From assembly GCA_023438245.1 (NCBI GenBank), contig JAEXRD010000037.1, positions 1 through 21,539 of the forward strand: 21,539 nt of DNA, in the 5' to 3' direction. This document shows, one piece after another, positions 1 to 7,219 of the stretch. A model generated the notes under the pieces. That model saw nothing but the letters and a program-made list of their open reading frames with translations, had not been told where the DNA came from and did no database searches. Every line of letters starts with the position of its first letter. Position 1 is the first letter of the stretch. Position numbers and translations under genes: made by a program. Source of the DNA: Pseudomonadota bacterium (GTDB lineage Bacteria; Desulfobacterota; Desulfovibrionia; Desulfovibrionales; Desulfovibrionaceae).

Positions 1-98
1 CCCACATCCAGTCCGGCCGCCTGCTGCGCATCCACGAGCAATACCACCCGCGCTCGGCCAGCCCCGCCCGCAACGACGCCCCCAGGAGCGACGCATGA
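1..98 (+). CDS. 3' end of an unidentified gene (partial)
   Basis: An open frame enters from the left edge (first full codon at base 3) and ends at a TGA at 96-98. Nearly every third codon position is G or C, as in the real genes here, so it is probably the C-terminus of a coding gene. The visible end contains GRLLRIHEQYHPRS followed by an Ala/Ser/Arg/Asp-rich tail, which is not enough to name a family. Its stop overlaps the ATG of the next gene in an ATGA arrangement, which suggests translational coupling and shared transcription. The start lies outside the window. Confidence 0.6.
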   Translation, partial: HIQSGRLLRIHEQYHPRSASPARNDAPRSDA

Positions 99-2758
99 AC
101 ACTCCGCCGCGCCCGCGGCCCAAGACGGTCATCACCGCCCACGCCAACGCCGACTTCGACGCCCTGGCGGCCATGATCGCGGCGAGCAGGCTGTACGAGG
201 ACGCCGTGCTCATCTTCCCCGGCAGCCAGGAGAAGAACCTCCGCAATTTCTACATCCAGAGCACCACGTACCTGTTCAATTTCAGGGCCTTCAAGGACAT
301 CGACCCCTCGGACGTGGAGCTGCTGGTGGTGGTGGACACGCGCCAGCGCTCGCGCGTGGAGCACATCAAGCCGCTGTTGGACAAGCCCGGCCTGGTCATC
401 CACACCTACGACCACCACCCGGACACCGAGGAGGACCTGCCCGCTGACTTCACCCTGGTGAAGACCTGGGGCTCCACAACCACCATCCTGGTTCACGAGA
501 TGATCGCCCGCGGCATTGAGCCGACTGTCGAGGAGGCCACCGTGCTGGGCCTGGGCATCTTCGAGGACACCGGCTCCTTCAGCTTCACGTCCACGGTGAC
601 GGAGGACTTCGAGGCAGGCGCATGGCTGCGTCGCCACGGAATGGACCTGGGAGTGATCGCCGATCTGCTCGCGCGCGACTTGTCATCGGAGCAGGTAAAG
701 ATCTTGAGCGAACTGCTGGAATCAGCGTCCACCCATGAGTTTCACGGGATCGAGGTCGTCGTCTCCACCATCAGCACCGAGCAGTTCGTCAGCGACTTCG
801 CATATCTCGTCCACAAGTTCATCGACATGGAGAACATTCGCGTGCTGTTCGCCCTCGGGCGCATGGGCGATCGCATCCATATCGTCGCCCGATCGCGCAC
901 TCCGGACGTCAACGTGGGGCAGATCTGCTCCTTCTTCGGTGGCGGCGGGCATGGCTATGCTGCCTCGGCAACGGTGAAGGACAAGACCCTGAACGAGGTC
1001 CATGATGAACTCGTGGCCCTGCTGTACTCGCACATCAACCCGCAGATCACCGCCGAGACGCTCATGAGCAAACCGCCGGTGTTCATCGAGTCCACGCGGA
1101 CCATGGCCGAGGCCGCCGAGACCATGATGCGCTTCGGGCTCAAGGGCGTGCCCGTGGTGCAGGCAGGAAGCATGCGCTGCGTGGGCGTTCTGGAGCACAA
1201 GCTGGCGGATAAGGCCGTGTCCCATGGCCTGGCTGGCATTCAGGTGGCCGAGTACATGGTGGCCGAGGCCGCCAAGGTCACGCCCGACACCGACCTCTAC
1301 AAGGTCATCGAGCATGTCATCGGCAAGCGCCAGCGCCTGCTGCCGGTGGTTGATAATGATGAGCTGGTGGGCGTGATCACGCGCACGGACCTGGTCAACC
1401 TGCTTGTGGAGCAGCCGGCGCGCATCCCCGAAACCCTGCTGCCCGACCGCAAGCACGAGCGAAACATCCGGCCGGTGATGCGCACCAACCTGCCCGGCTC
1501 CATCGTGGCGCTGCTGGAGCAGGCCGGGCACCTGGCCGAGCAGCTCGGCTACAAGGTCTACGCCGTTGGCGGCTTCGTGCGCGACATCCTGCTCTCGCGC
1601 CCCAACCTGGACATCGACCTGGTGGTGGAGGGCGACGGCATCCACTTCGCCAGGGAGCTGGCCAGCCTGCGCCAGGGCCGCATGAAGCCCCACCTGAAGT
1701 TCAAGACCGCCGTTGTGCTCTTCCCCGACGGCATGCGCATCGACGTGGCCACGGCCCGGCTGGAGTACTACGAATACCCCACGGCGCTGCCCACGGTGGA
1801 GCTGTCTTCCATCAAGATGGACCTGTACCGCCGCGACTTCACGGTGAACGCGCTGGCGCTGCACCTCAACCCCGGCAGCTTCGGCCAGCTGGTGGACTTC
1901 TTCGGCGCCCAGCGCGACATCAAGGAAAAGGTGCTGCGCGTCATGCACTCGCTGAGCTTCGTGGAGGACCCTACGCGCATCCTGCGGGCCATCCGCTTCG
2001 AGCAGCGCTTCTCCTTCCGCATCGGCACCCAGACGCTCAAGCTCATCAAGAACGCGCTCCAGCTCGACCTGTTCGCCAAGGTCTCCGGCGGCCGCCTGGC
2101 CCACGAGCTCAAGCACATCATGGAAGAGGACAACGTGCTGGCCAGCCTGGAACGCATGCAGGAACTCAAGCTGCTCACCGCCATCCATCCCGTGCTTGCG
2201 CTGGACGATGAGAAGACCCGCGTCATCATGGAACTGCACAAGGTCCACAACTGGTACGCCCTGCTCTACCTGGAGCCCAAGGCTCAGCCCTTCCGGCTGT
2301 ATCTGCTGGGCCTCACCGTGGGCAGCGACCGCCAGCAGTTCACCCAGGTCTGCGAGCGGCTGCGCTTCCCGGAGCGCGACAAGGCCGACCTGCTGATCCT
2401 GCGCGACCACATCGCCGAGGCCCTGGCCCTGCTCATGAAGTGGCGCGAGGACCTGTCGCCACTGAGCGAGCTGTACTTCGCCCTGGACCCGCTGAGCGTT
2501 GAGGGCGTGCTGTTCCTCATGGCCCGCAGCAGGCGCGAAGGCCTGCGCCGCAGCATCTCCCAGTACCTCAACCGGCCACGGACCGGAGAGCTGAAGATCC
2601 GTGGCGGCGACCTCAAGCAGCTTGGCCTGACGCACGGGCCGGGATTCGCCAAGATCCTCAAGGCCGTGCGCGCATCGGCCATCGACGGCGAGGCCGTCAC
2701 GCGCGAGCGGCAGCTGGAACTTGCCAAGAGGCTCATCGAAGAGGTACGAAACCAGTGA
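95..2758 (+). CDS. DHH phosphoesterase / CBS pair / tRNA nucleotidyltransferase (poly(A) polymerase family) fusion
   Basis: This 887-residue protein has three parts. Residues about 12-310 are a DHH phosphoesterase of the NrnA/RecJ type: DFDA at 20-23, DTR at 81-83, DHH at 106-108 and a GGGGH motif near 282, which normally bind metal and the phosphate backbone. Residues about 324-440 are two CBS domains, usually adenine-nucleotide sensors. Residues about 485 to the end are a class II nucleotidyltransferase: GG at 492-493 followed by the DxD metal pair D506/D508, RRDFTVNALA near 577, and EDPTRILRAIRFE near 623. Large DHH-CBS homologues occur in Aquifex and deltaproteobacteria, where CCA addition can be split between C-adding and A-adding enzymes. 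I cannot tell from sequence whether this one adds C, A or CCA. The AGGAG at 84-88 lies 6 nt before the ATG. From about 500 to 1020 the codon choice looks slightly less GC-biased than in the rest of the gene. Confidence 0.9.
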   Translation: MNTPPRPRPKTVITAHANADFDALAAMIAASRLYEDAVLIFPGSQEKNLRNFYIQSTTYLFNFRAFKDIDPSDVELLVVVDTRQRSRVEHIKPLLDKPGLVIHTYDHHPDTEEDLPADFTLVKTWGSTTTILVHEMIARGIEPTVEEATVLGLGIFEDTGSFSFTSTVTEDFEAGAWLRRHGMDLGVIADLLARDLSSEQVKILSELLESASTHEFHGIEVVVSTISTEQFVSDFAYLVHKFIDMENIRVLFALGRMGDRIHIVARSRTPDVNVGQICSFFGGGGHGYAASATVKDKTLNEVHDELVALLYSHINPQITAETLMSKPPVFIESTRTMAEAAETMMRFGLKGVPVVQAGSMRCVGVLEHKLADKAVSHGLAGIQVAEYMVAEAAKVTPDTDLYKVIEHVIGKRQRLLPVVDNDELVGVITRTDLVNLLVEQPARIPETLLPDRKHERNIRPVMRTNLPGSIVALLEQAGHLAEQLGYKVYAVGGFVRDILLSRPNLDIDLVVEGDGIHFARELASLRQGRMKPHLKFKTAVVLFPDGMRIDVATARLEYYEYPTALPTVELSSIKMDLYRRDFTVNALALHLNPGSFGQLVDFFGAQRDIKEKVLRVMHSLSFVEDPTRILRAIRFEQRFSFRIGTQTLKLIKNALQLDLFAKVSGGRLAHELKHIMEEDNVLASLERMQELKLLTAIHPVLALDDEKTRVIMELHKVHNWYALLYLEPKAQPFRLYLLGLTVGSDRQQFTQVCERLRFPERDKADLLILRDHIAEALALLMKWREDLSPLSELYFALDPLSVEGVLFLMARSRREGLRRSISQYLNRPRTGELKIRGGDLKQLGLTHGPGFAKILKAVRASAIDGEAVTRERQLELAKRLIEEVRNQ

Positions 2759-2854
2759 CAACCAGCGAAGCGGCCCTGCCCGACGCTGTGCCGTGCAGCC
2801 CGGCAAGCCAATTCGTCAAGCCGGGCCGGTGATCTTGGCGTGATCGCAGCCACC

Positions 2855-2859
2855 GGAGG
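2855..2859 (+). promoter_or_regulatory. Ribosome binding site that decides the flavoprotein start
   Basis: GGAGG at 2855-2859 precedes two consecutive in-frame ATG codons at 2861 and 2864. The spacing is 1 nt to the first and 4 nt to the second, so 2864 is the better start. The longer frame opening at a GTG at 2840 has no comparable site upstream. Confidence 0.55.
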
Positions 2860-2863
2860 AATG

Positions 2864-3619
2864 ATGCGCGACGAGGACAAGGACCTGTCCGTGGTCAGGA
2901 TTGCGCCGGAAAACCACGACACGACCTCCATCGTCTTTGCCGGACCCGGCATGGAGCGTTTCAAGGGGCGCAAGGCCGGGCAGTTCGCCGCCATCCGCGT
3001 GTTCCGCGACGGGGCCTGGAGCGAGGCGCATCCCTTCACGCTTTCCAGCGCGCCCGGCGACGACGCCCTGCGCATGACCATCAAGAAATCCGGGGCCTTC
3101 ACCTCCATGATTCCCGACCTGGAGCCCGGAACGCCCATCCAGTGCGCCGGTCCCTTCGGCAAGTTCTGTTCGGACATCGACGAGCGCCCCCATGTGGTCA
3201 TGATCGCCGGAGGCGTGGGCATCACGCCGTTCCTCAGCGTTCTCAGACACTTCAAGGAGGCATCCGCCACAAACGAGGTGCTGCTGTTCTGGTCCAACAA
3301 GACCCTGGACGACGCCTTTGCGGCTGAGGAGCTGGAGGCGCTGTCCGCCTCGCTGAACCTCCGCGTTGTCCATGTGCTCACGCGGGTGCGGCCCGGGGAC
3401 ATGCCCCAGACCTCCGGCGCCAACGCGGTGTCCTACGAATCCGGCAGGCTGGACTGCGCCATGGTGGGACGCCACCTGAGCTGGAGCGACGCCTCGTTCT
3501 ACATCTGCGGGCCGCCGCCCATGCAGGAAGCCATGCTCTCCGTCCTGGACGAGTGCGGAATCGACAAGAATTTCATCCAGAAGGAAGCCTTCGTCTTCAC
3601 CAAGCCAGCCGCCAGGTAG
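2864..3619 (+). CDS. Soluble FAD/NAD(P) oxidoreductase, ferric-reductase-like
   Basis: This is a single ferredoxin-NADP reductase-type module of 251 residues. An FAD-binding barrel with HPFTLSS at 56-62 is the ferric-reductase/NADPH-oxidase version of the RxYS flavin motif. A nucleotide-binding half follows, with GGVGITPFLSVL at 116-127 and CGPPPM at 215-220. There is no membrane heme domain and no C-terminal Cys4 cluster motif, so the protein should be cytoplasmic and pass electrons between NAD(P)H and an unidentified partner. Family membership is clear but the electron acceptor is not. It follows the DHH-CBS gene by 105 bp, a gap that holds a 6-bp GC stem (CCCGGC 2799-2804 with GCCGGG 2820-2825) but no T-run, so cotranscription is possible. 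A GTG at 2840 would give 259 residues. Confidence 0.85.
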   Translation: MRDEDKDLSVVRIAPENHDTTSIVFAGPGMERFKGRKAGQFAAIRVFRDGAWSEAHPFTLSSAPGDDALRMTIKKSGAFTSMIPDLEPGTPIQCAGPFGKFCSDIDERPHVVMIAGGVGITPFLSVLRHFKEASATNEVLLFWSNKTLDDAFAAEELEALSASLNLRVVHVLTRVRPGDMPQTSGANAVSYESGRLDCAMVGRHLSWSDASFYICGPPPMQEAMLSVLDECGIDKNFIQKEAFVFTKPAAR

Positions 3620-3653
3620 CGCTGGAGCAACCCCAACGCCAAAGGACCGTCCC

Positions 3654-5075
3654 ATGCACAAACGAGCCGCAGCATTCCTCGCCGCCCTGCTCGCCCTGGG
3701 CCTTGCCGCCCCCAGCCTGGCCTGCGCCTCCGGCGGGGCGCACCTGGACGGAGGGGCGCTCACAGTCTGGTGGGTGCTGCCGTTCGCCTGCATGCTGCTG
3801 TCCATTGCGCTTCTGCCGCTGGTCCTGCCCAGCCTCTGGCACCACCACTACGGCAAGATCGCCGTGTTCTGGGGCCTGTGCTTCCTGGTTCCCTGCGCCG
3901 TGCAGTTCGGGGCCGGGCTGGCGCTCTACGAGCTTCAGCACACCATCATCCTGGAATACATACCTTTCCTTATTCTGCTCTTCGCCCTGTTCACCATCTC
4001 CGGGGGGGTGCGCGTGGCTGGCGACGTGGAGGGCAGTCCGGCGGTGAACACCGGAATCCTGGCCATCGGCACCCTGCTGGCCAGCCTCATGGGCACCACC
4101 GGGGCCTCCATGCTGCTCATCCGGCCCCTGCTGCGCGCCAACCAGGACCGCACCTACAAGATACACACCGTGGTGTTCTTCATCTTCCTGGTGTCCAACA
4201 TCGGCGGCTCGCTCACGCCGCTGGGCGACCCGCCGCTGTTCCTGGGCTTCCTCAAGGGCGTGGACTTCTTCTGGACCACGCGGCACATGACACACATCAT
4301 GCTCTTCAACAGCGCAATCCTGCTGGCGCTGTACTACGTGGTTGAGAAGCGGCTGCTGAAGAAGGAGGGTCGCGTGAAGGCGCCTGAGGCCGTGCGCGAG
4401 CCCATCCGCATCGAGGGCGTGCTGAACCTGCTCCTGTTGTGCGGAGTTGTGGGCGCGGTGCTCATGAGCGGTCTGTGGAAACCGGACGTCGATTTTCCGG
4501 TGGGCCAGATGCGCGTGGCCCTGCAGGACCTGGCCCGCGACGGCAGCCTGCTGGCCCTGGCGGGAATTTCGTGGCTGGCTACGCCACGCCAGACACGGCT
4601 GGACAACGAATTCTCCTGGGACCCCATCGTCGAGGTGGGCAAGCTCTTCTTCGGCATCTTCGTGAGCATGATCCCGGCCATAGCCGTGCTCAAGGCCGGG
4701 CAGAACGGCGCGCTCAGCCCGGTCATCTCCCTGGTGAGCCACGAGGGCGCTCCGGTGAACCACATGTACTTCTGGCTCTCGGGCATCCTCTCCAGCTTCC
4801 TGGACAACGCGCCCACCTACCTGGTGTTCTTCAACACCGCCGGGGGCGACGCCCAGGTGCTCATGAACCAGCTCCCCGCAACGCTTGCGGCCATTTCCTG
4901 CGGCTCGGTGTTCATGGGCGCCAACAGCTACATCGGCAACGCGCCCAACTTCATGGTGCGCTCCATCGCCGAGTCCCAGGGCGTGAAGATGCCCAGTTTC
5001 TTCGGCTACATGGCCTGGTCCAGCGGCATCCTGGTGCCCCTGTTCGTGGTGGATACCTTCCTGTTCTTCCTGTGA
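3654..5075 (+). CDS. Sodium:proton antiporter-like membrane protein (citrate transporter / ArsB-NhaD superfamily)
   Basis: This 473-residue polytopic membrane protein starts with a hydrophobic segment (residues 6-24, ending APSLACA) that may be a cleaved signal or the first helix. The core repeats carry conserved signatures of the ion-transporter superfamily: GTTGASMLLIRPLL near 147, SNIGGSLTPLGDPPLFLGF near 181, SSFLDNAPTYL near 379 and GANSYIGNAPNFM near 422. The paired Gly/Asn/Pro-rich re-entrant motifs (LGDPP and GNAPN) are typical of NhaD/CitM-type carriers. Proteins of this kind are usually annotated as Na+/H+ antiporters, but the substrate cannot be read from sequence. The AAAGGA about 8 nt before the ATG is a reasonable ribosome binding site. 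The gap from the flavoprotein gene is only 34 bp, so the two are probably cotranscribed. Confidence 0.82.
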   Translation: MHKRAAAFLAALLALGLAAPSLACASGGAHLDGGALTVWWVLPFACMLLSIALLPLVLPSLWHHHYGKIAVFWGLCFLVPCAVQFGAGLALYELQHTIILEYIPFLILLFALFTISGGVRVAGDVEGSPAVNTGILAIGTLLASLMGTTGASMLLIRPLLRANQDRTYKIHTVVFFIFLVSNIGGSLTPLGDPPLFLGFLKGVDFFWTTRHMTHIMLFNSAILLALYYVVEKRLLKKEGRVKAPEAVREPIRIEGVLNLLLLCGVVGAVLMSGLWKPDVDFPVGQMRVALQDLARDGSLLALAGISWLATPRQTRLDNEFSWDPIVEVGKLFFGIFVSMIPAIAVLKAGQNGALSPVISLVSHEGAPVNHMYFWLSGILSSFLDNAPTYLVFFNTAGGDAQVLMNQLPATLAAISCGSVFMGANSYIGNAPNFMVRSIAESQGVKMPSFFGYMAWSSGILVPLFVVDTFLFFL

Positions 5076-5078
5076 CGG

Positions 5079-5116
5079 GGAGGCCGGGGGCGGGCCAGCT
5101 TGCCCTCGCCGCCTCC
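5079..5116 (+). terminator. Possible hairpin after the antiporter gene
   Basis: GGAGGC at 5079-5084 pairs with GCCTCC at 5111-5116, and the GC-rich interior can add imperfect pairs. No T-run follows, so it is not a standard intrinsic terminator; it could be an RNA stem or chance in GC-rich DNA. A second inverted repeat, GGGGCGG 5142-5148 with CCGCCCC 5161-5167, lies between here and the HIT gene. Confidence 0.25.
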
Positions 5117-5128
5117 AGAGTGTAGGAT
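5100..5128 (+). promoter_or_regulatory. Candidate sigma-70 promoter for the HIT-lapA-lapB-mutS run
   Basis: TTGCCC at 5100-5105 and TAGGAT at 5123-5128 are separated by 17 bp, with four of six consensus bases each. They lie in the 122-bp gap before the HIT gene, the widest break in this stretch, and would start transcription near 5135. The match is moderate and found by eye only. Confidence 0.3.
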
Positions 5129-5197
5129 TGCGAAGAAATGCGGGGCGGTTGAACCCATTCCCGCCCCTGCCAACCATGTCAAGGAAGTGATGCGAGC

Positions 5198-5683
5198 ATG
5201 AATGTCCTGTGGGCCCCCTGGCGGCTGGAGTACATCCTCGGACCCAAGCCCGGCGAGTGCGTGTTCTGCATTCCCGAGCACACCGGCGAGGACGAGGAGC
5301 GCCTGATCCTCTACCGGGGCAGGCACAACTTCGTCATCATGAACAAGTACCCCTACAACAACGCGCATCTCATGGTCACGCCCTACCGCCACGTCAGCTG
5401 CATCACCGAGCTGGCCCCGGAGGAGCTGCACGAGAACGCCGACCTGCTGAACCACTGCGTCCGGATTCTGCAGGAGACCTTCCGGCCCCACGGCATCAAC
5501 GCCGGCCTGAACCTGGGCGAGGCCGCCGGGTCGGGCATCGCCGCGCACATCCATTACCAGATCGTGCCGCGCTGGAACGGCGACTCCTCGTTCATGGCCG
5601 TGTTCAGCGAAACCCGCGTCATCCCCGAGCATTTGCGCTCAACCTACCAGAAGCTCAAGCCGCGCTTCGACGCTCTGGCGTAA
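5198..5683 (+). CDS. HIT-family nucleotide hydrolase/phosphorylase
   Basis: This 161-residue protein has the histidine-triad fold. The catalytic strand reads HIHYQIVPRW at 117-126, with H117 and H119 as the first two triad positions and Gln121 at the third, where many HIT proteins have His. A CxxC pair (C21, C24) near the N-terminus probably binds zinc with downstream His residues, as in bacterial Ap4A phosphorylase-like HIT proteins. Family members cleave dinucleoside polyphosphates or adenylylated compounds; the substrate here is not determined. The N-terminal LWAPWRLEYI block is typical of this subgroup. An AAGGA at 5181-5185 lies 12 nt before the ATG, a rather long spacing. The lapA-like gene starts 9 bp after the stop. 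Confidence 0.88.
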   Translation: MNVLWAPWRLEYILGPKPGECVFCIPEHTGEDEERLILYRGRHNFVIMNKYPYNNAHLMVTPYRHVSCITELAPEELHENADLLNHCVRILQETFRPHGINAGLNLGEAAGSGIAAHIHYQIVPRWNGDSSFMAVFSETRVIPEHLRSTYQKLKPRFDALA

Positions 5684-5688
5684 GGAGG
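5682..5688 (+). promoter_or_regulatory. Strong ribosome binding site of the lapA-like gene
   Basis: AAGGAGG overlaps the TAA stop of the HIT gene (5681-5683) and sits 4 nt before the ATG at 5693. The overlap suggests translational coupling of the two genes. Confidence 0.6.
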
Positions 5689-5692
5689 CCCC

Positions 5693-6055
5693 ATGCGCTA
5701 CCTCAAGCTCGTCCTCACCGTTCTGGCGTTCGCCGCCTGCATGGTCTTTTTCGTGCAGAACACCCAGCCGCTCTCCCAGACCGTGGTGCTGGAGCTGAAC
5801 CTCGTGGCCAAGAGCTACGTCTCCATTCCCATTCCGGTCTATGCCCTGGCGCTGGGGGCCTTCCTGGCGGGCGTGCTGGTCAGCCTGGCCTTCCTGCTGG
5901 TGGACCGCATCCGCCTGGGCCTGGAGCTCAAGAACCTCAAGAAGTCCCACGCCGCCCTGGAGGACGAGGCCCTGGCCCTGCGCACCCTGCCGCTGAACCA
6001 GCCCGGCAACATGCCTCCCGGCGGCTTCGGAACGACCTCCTCTCCCGCGGAGTAG
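5693..6055 (+). CDS. lapA: LapA-domain inner-membrane protein
   Basis: This 120-residue protein has the LapA (DUF1049) layout. A transmembrane helix lies at about 5-22, followed by VQNTQPLSQTVVLELNL. A second helix lies at about 49-70, then a charged cytoplasmic segment (RIRLGLELKNLKKSHAALEDE) likely to form a coiled coil, and a flexible Pro/Gly/Ser tail. In Escherichia coli LapA works with LapB in lipopolysaccharide assembly and in control of LpxC turnover by FtsH. The next gene encodes a LapB-like TPR protein, which strengthens the call. The tail is longer than the minimal domain and looks disordered. Confidence 0.82.
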   Translation: MRYLKLVLTVLAFAACMVFFVQNTQPLSQTVVLELNLVAKSYVSIPIPVYALALGAFLAGVLVSLAFLLVDRIRLGLELKNLKKSHAALEDEALALRTLPLNQPGNMPPGGFGTTSSPAE

Positions 6056-6058
6056 CCC

Positions 6059-7210
6059 GTGCCCTGGAGCGCCCTGTTCAAGCTCGCCCGCAAGATCGGT
6101 GCGCCCGGCGCAACCGGCGACGCGCTCAAGCCCGCCGAGCCCATGACGCACCAGGACACGCGCGCGGCCATCGAGGAGCTCTCCAAGGCGGTGCGCAACA
6201 ATCCGCAGTCCGTGGAGATCTACCTGGCCCTGGGCAACCTCTACCGCTCCCAGGGCGACATCGAGCGCGCCATCCAGGTGCGCACCAGCCTCATCGAGCG
6301 GCCCGGGCTGGACCGCGCGCTCAAGGCCCGCGGCTATTTCGAGCTGGGGCGCGACTTCCGGCGCGGCGGCATGCTGGACAAGGCCCGGCAGGCCTTCGAG
6401 CAGGCCCAGGGCCTGCGCGGCGGCGGCGAGGAAATCGAGCTGGAGCTGGCCCGGCTGGCCGCCGACAGCGGGGACTACATCACCGCCTCCGAGCACTATG
6501 GCCGCGTGGGCCGGGCCATGGCCCGGGCGCACTTCCTCTCGCTCCAGGCCAGCCGCCACTTCCGCCAGGGCGAGGATGACAAGGGCCGCAAGCTGCTGGC
6601 CCAGGCGCTGGAAATTTTCCCCGCCTCGCCCGAGGCCTGGCTGGCCACGGTGGTGAACCACGCCCTGAACGCCGAGCCCGGCCCGCTCTCCACGGCCCTG
6701 CGCGAGGCCTGCACCGGCATTCCAGCGCCGCAGCGCTTCCTGCTGCTGGAAGGGCTGCTGGAGGCGCTCTCCGCCGCGCGCAGCGACCAGCCCCCCACGG
6801 ACGCAGCCGAGCCGGGCCGCAAGGCGCTCAGCCAGCAGGCCATCTCCATGCTGGTGCGCACCTGCGTGGAGGTGCTCTCCCACCTGCCGCCGGACGCCCT
6901 GCTCTGCTACTACTGCGCCAAGCTGCATCTCTTCGAGGCCGACCTGGCCAGCGCCAAGCACTGGCTGGAGAAGGCCCTGGTGCTCAACGCCGACTTCTGG
7001 CTGGCGCGGCTGGAGCTGGTGACGCTGGTGCTGGTGGACCAGGAGCTGACGCCGTTTTTGCGCGACCAGCTGGCCTATTTCCTCAGCCACGCGCGCAAGT
7101 CCAAGCGCTTCGTGTGCCAGGTCTGCGGCTTCCGCTGGGACAAGACTTTCTTCACCTGCCCGCGCTGCCGCTCGTGGCACAGCATCCTTTTCCGCCAGGA
7201 ATTCTCGTAG
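6059..7210 (+). CDS. lapB: LapB-like TPR protein with C-terminal rubredoxin-type zinc knuckle
   Basis: This 383-residue protein is built of TPR helices (clear repeats from about 38 to 140, more degenerate to about 340). It ends in a rubredoxin-like knuckle with C353-X2-C356 and C367-X2-C370 inside CQVCGFRWDK and CPRCRSWHSI, closely resembling the end of E. coli LapB (YciM). LapB is a scaffold that tunes LpxC proteolysis and lipopolysaccharide export. Unlike E. coli LapB, the N-terminus (MPWSALFKLARKIG) is not a hydrophobic transmembrane helix; it could form an amphipathic helix. The start is a GTG 3 bp after the lapA stop with GGAG at 6049-6052, spacing 6. An internal ATG at 6143 would lose the N-terminal 28 residues and has no better site. 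Confidence 0.85.
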   Translation: MPWSALFKLARKIGAPGATGDALKPAEPMTHQDTRAAIEELSKAVRNNPQSVEIYLALGNLYRSQGDIERAIQVRTSLIERPGLDRALKARGYFELGRDFRRGGMLDKARQAFEQAQGLRGGGEEIELELARLAADSGDYITASEHYGRVGRAMARAHFLSLQASRHFRQGEDDKGRKLLAQALEIFPASPEAWLATVVNHALNAEPGPLSTALREACTGIPAPQRFLLLEGLLEALSAARSDQPPTDAAEPGRKALSQQAISMLVRTCVEVLSHLPPDALLCYYCAKLHLFEADLASAKHWLEKALVLNADFWLARLELVTLVLVDQELTPFLRDQLAYFLSHARKSKRFVCQVCGFRWDKTFFTCPRCRSWHSILFRQEFS

Positions 7211-7219
7211 GTTCGACGC

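Noticed and set aside
722..2806. A 694-codon minus-strand frame opposite the DHH-CBS gene
   Set aside because: Compositionally biased (His, Gln, Gly, Leu, Asp) with no domain; the plus-strand gene explains the DNA fully.
2799..2825. Inverted repeat CCCGGC/GCCGGG after the DHH-CBS gene as a terminator
   Set aside because: Only 6 bp with a 15-nt loop and no T-run; expected by chance in GC-rich DNA.
3597..5177. A 526-codon minus-strand frame opposite the antiporter gene
   Set aside because: Low-complexity His/Gln/Gly/Glu translation and no recognisable fold; the plus strand encodes clear transporter motifs.
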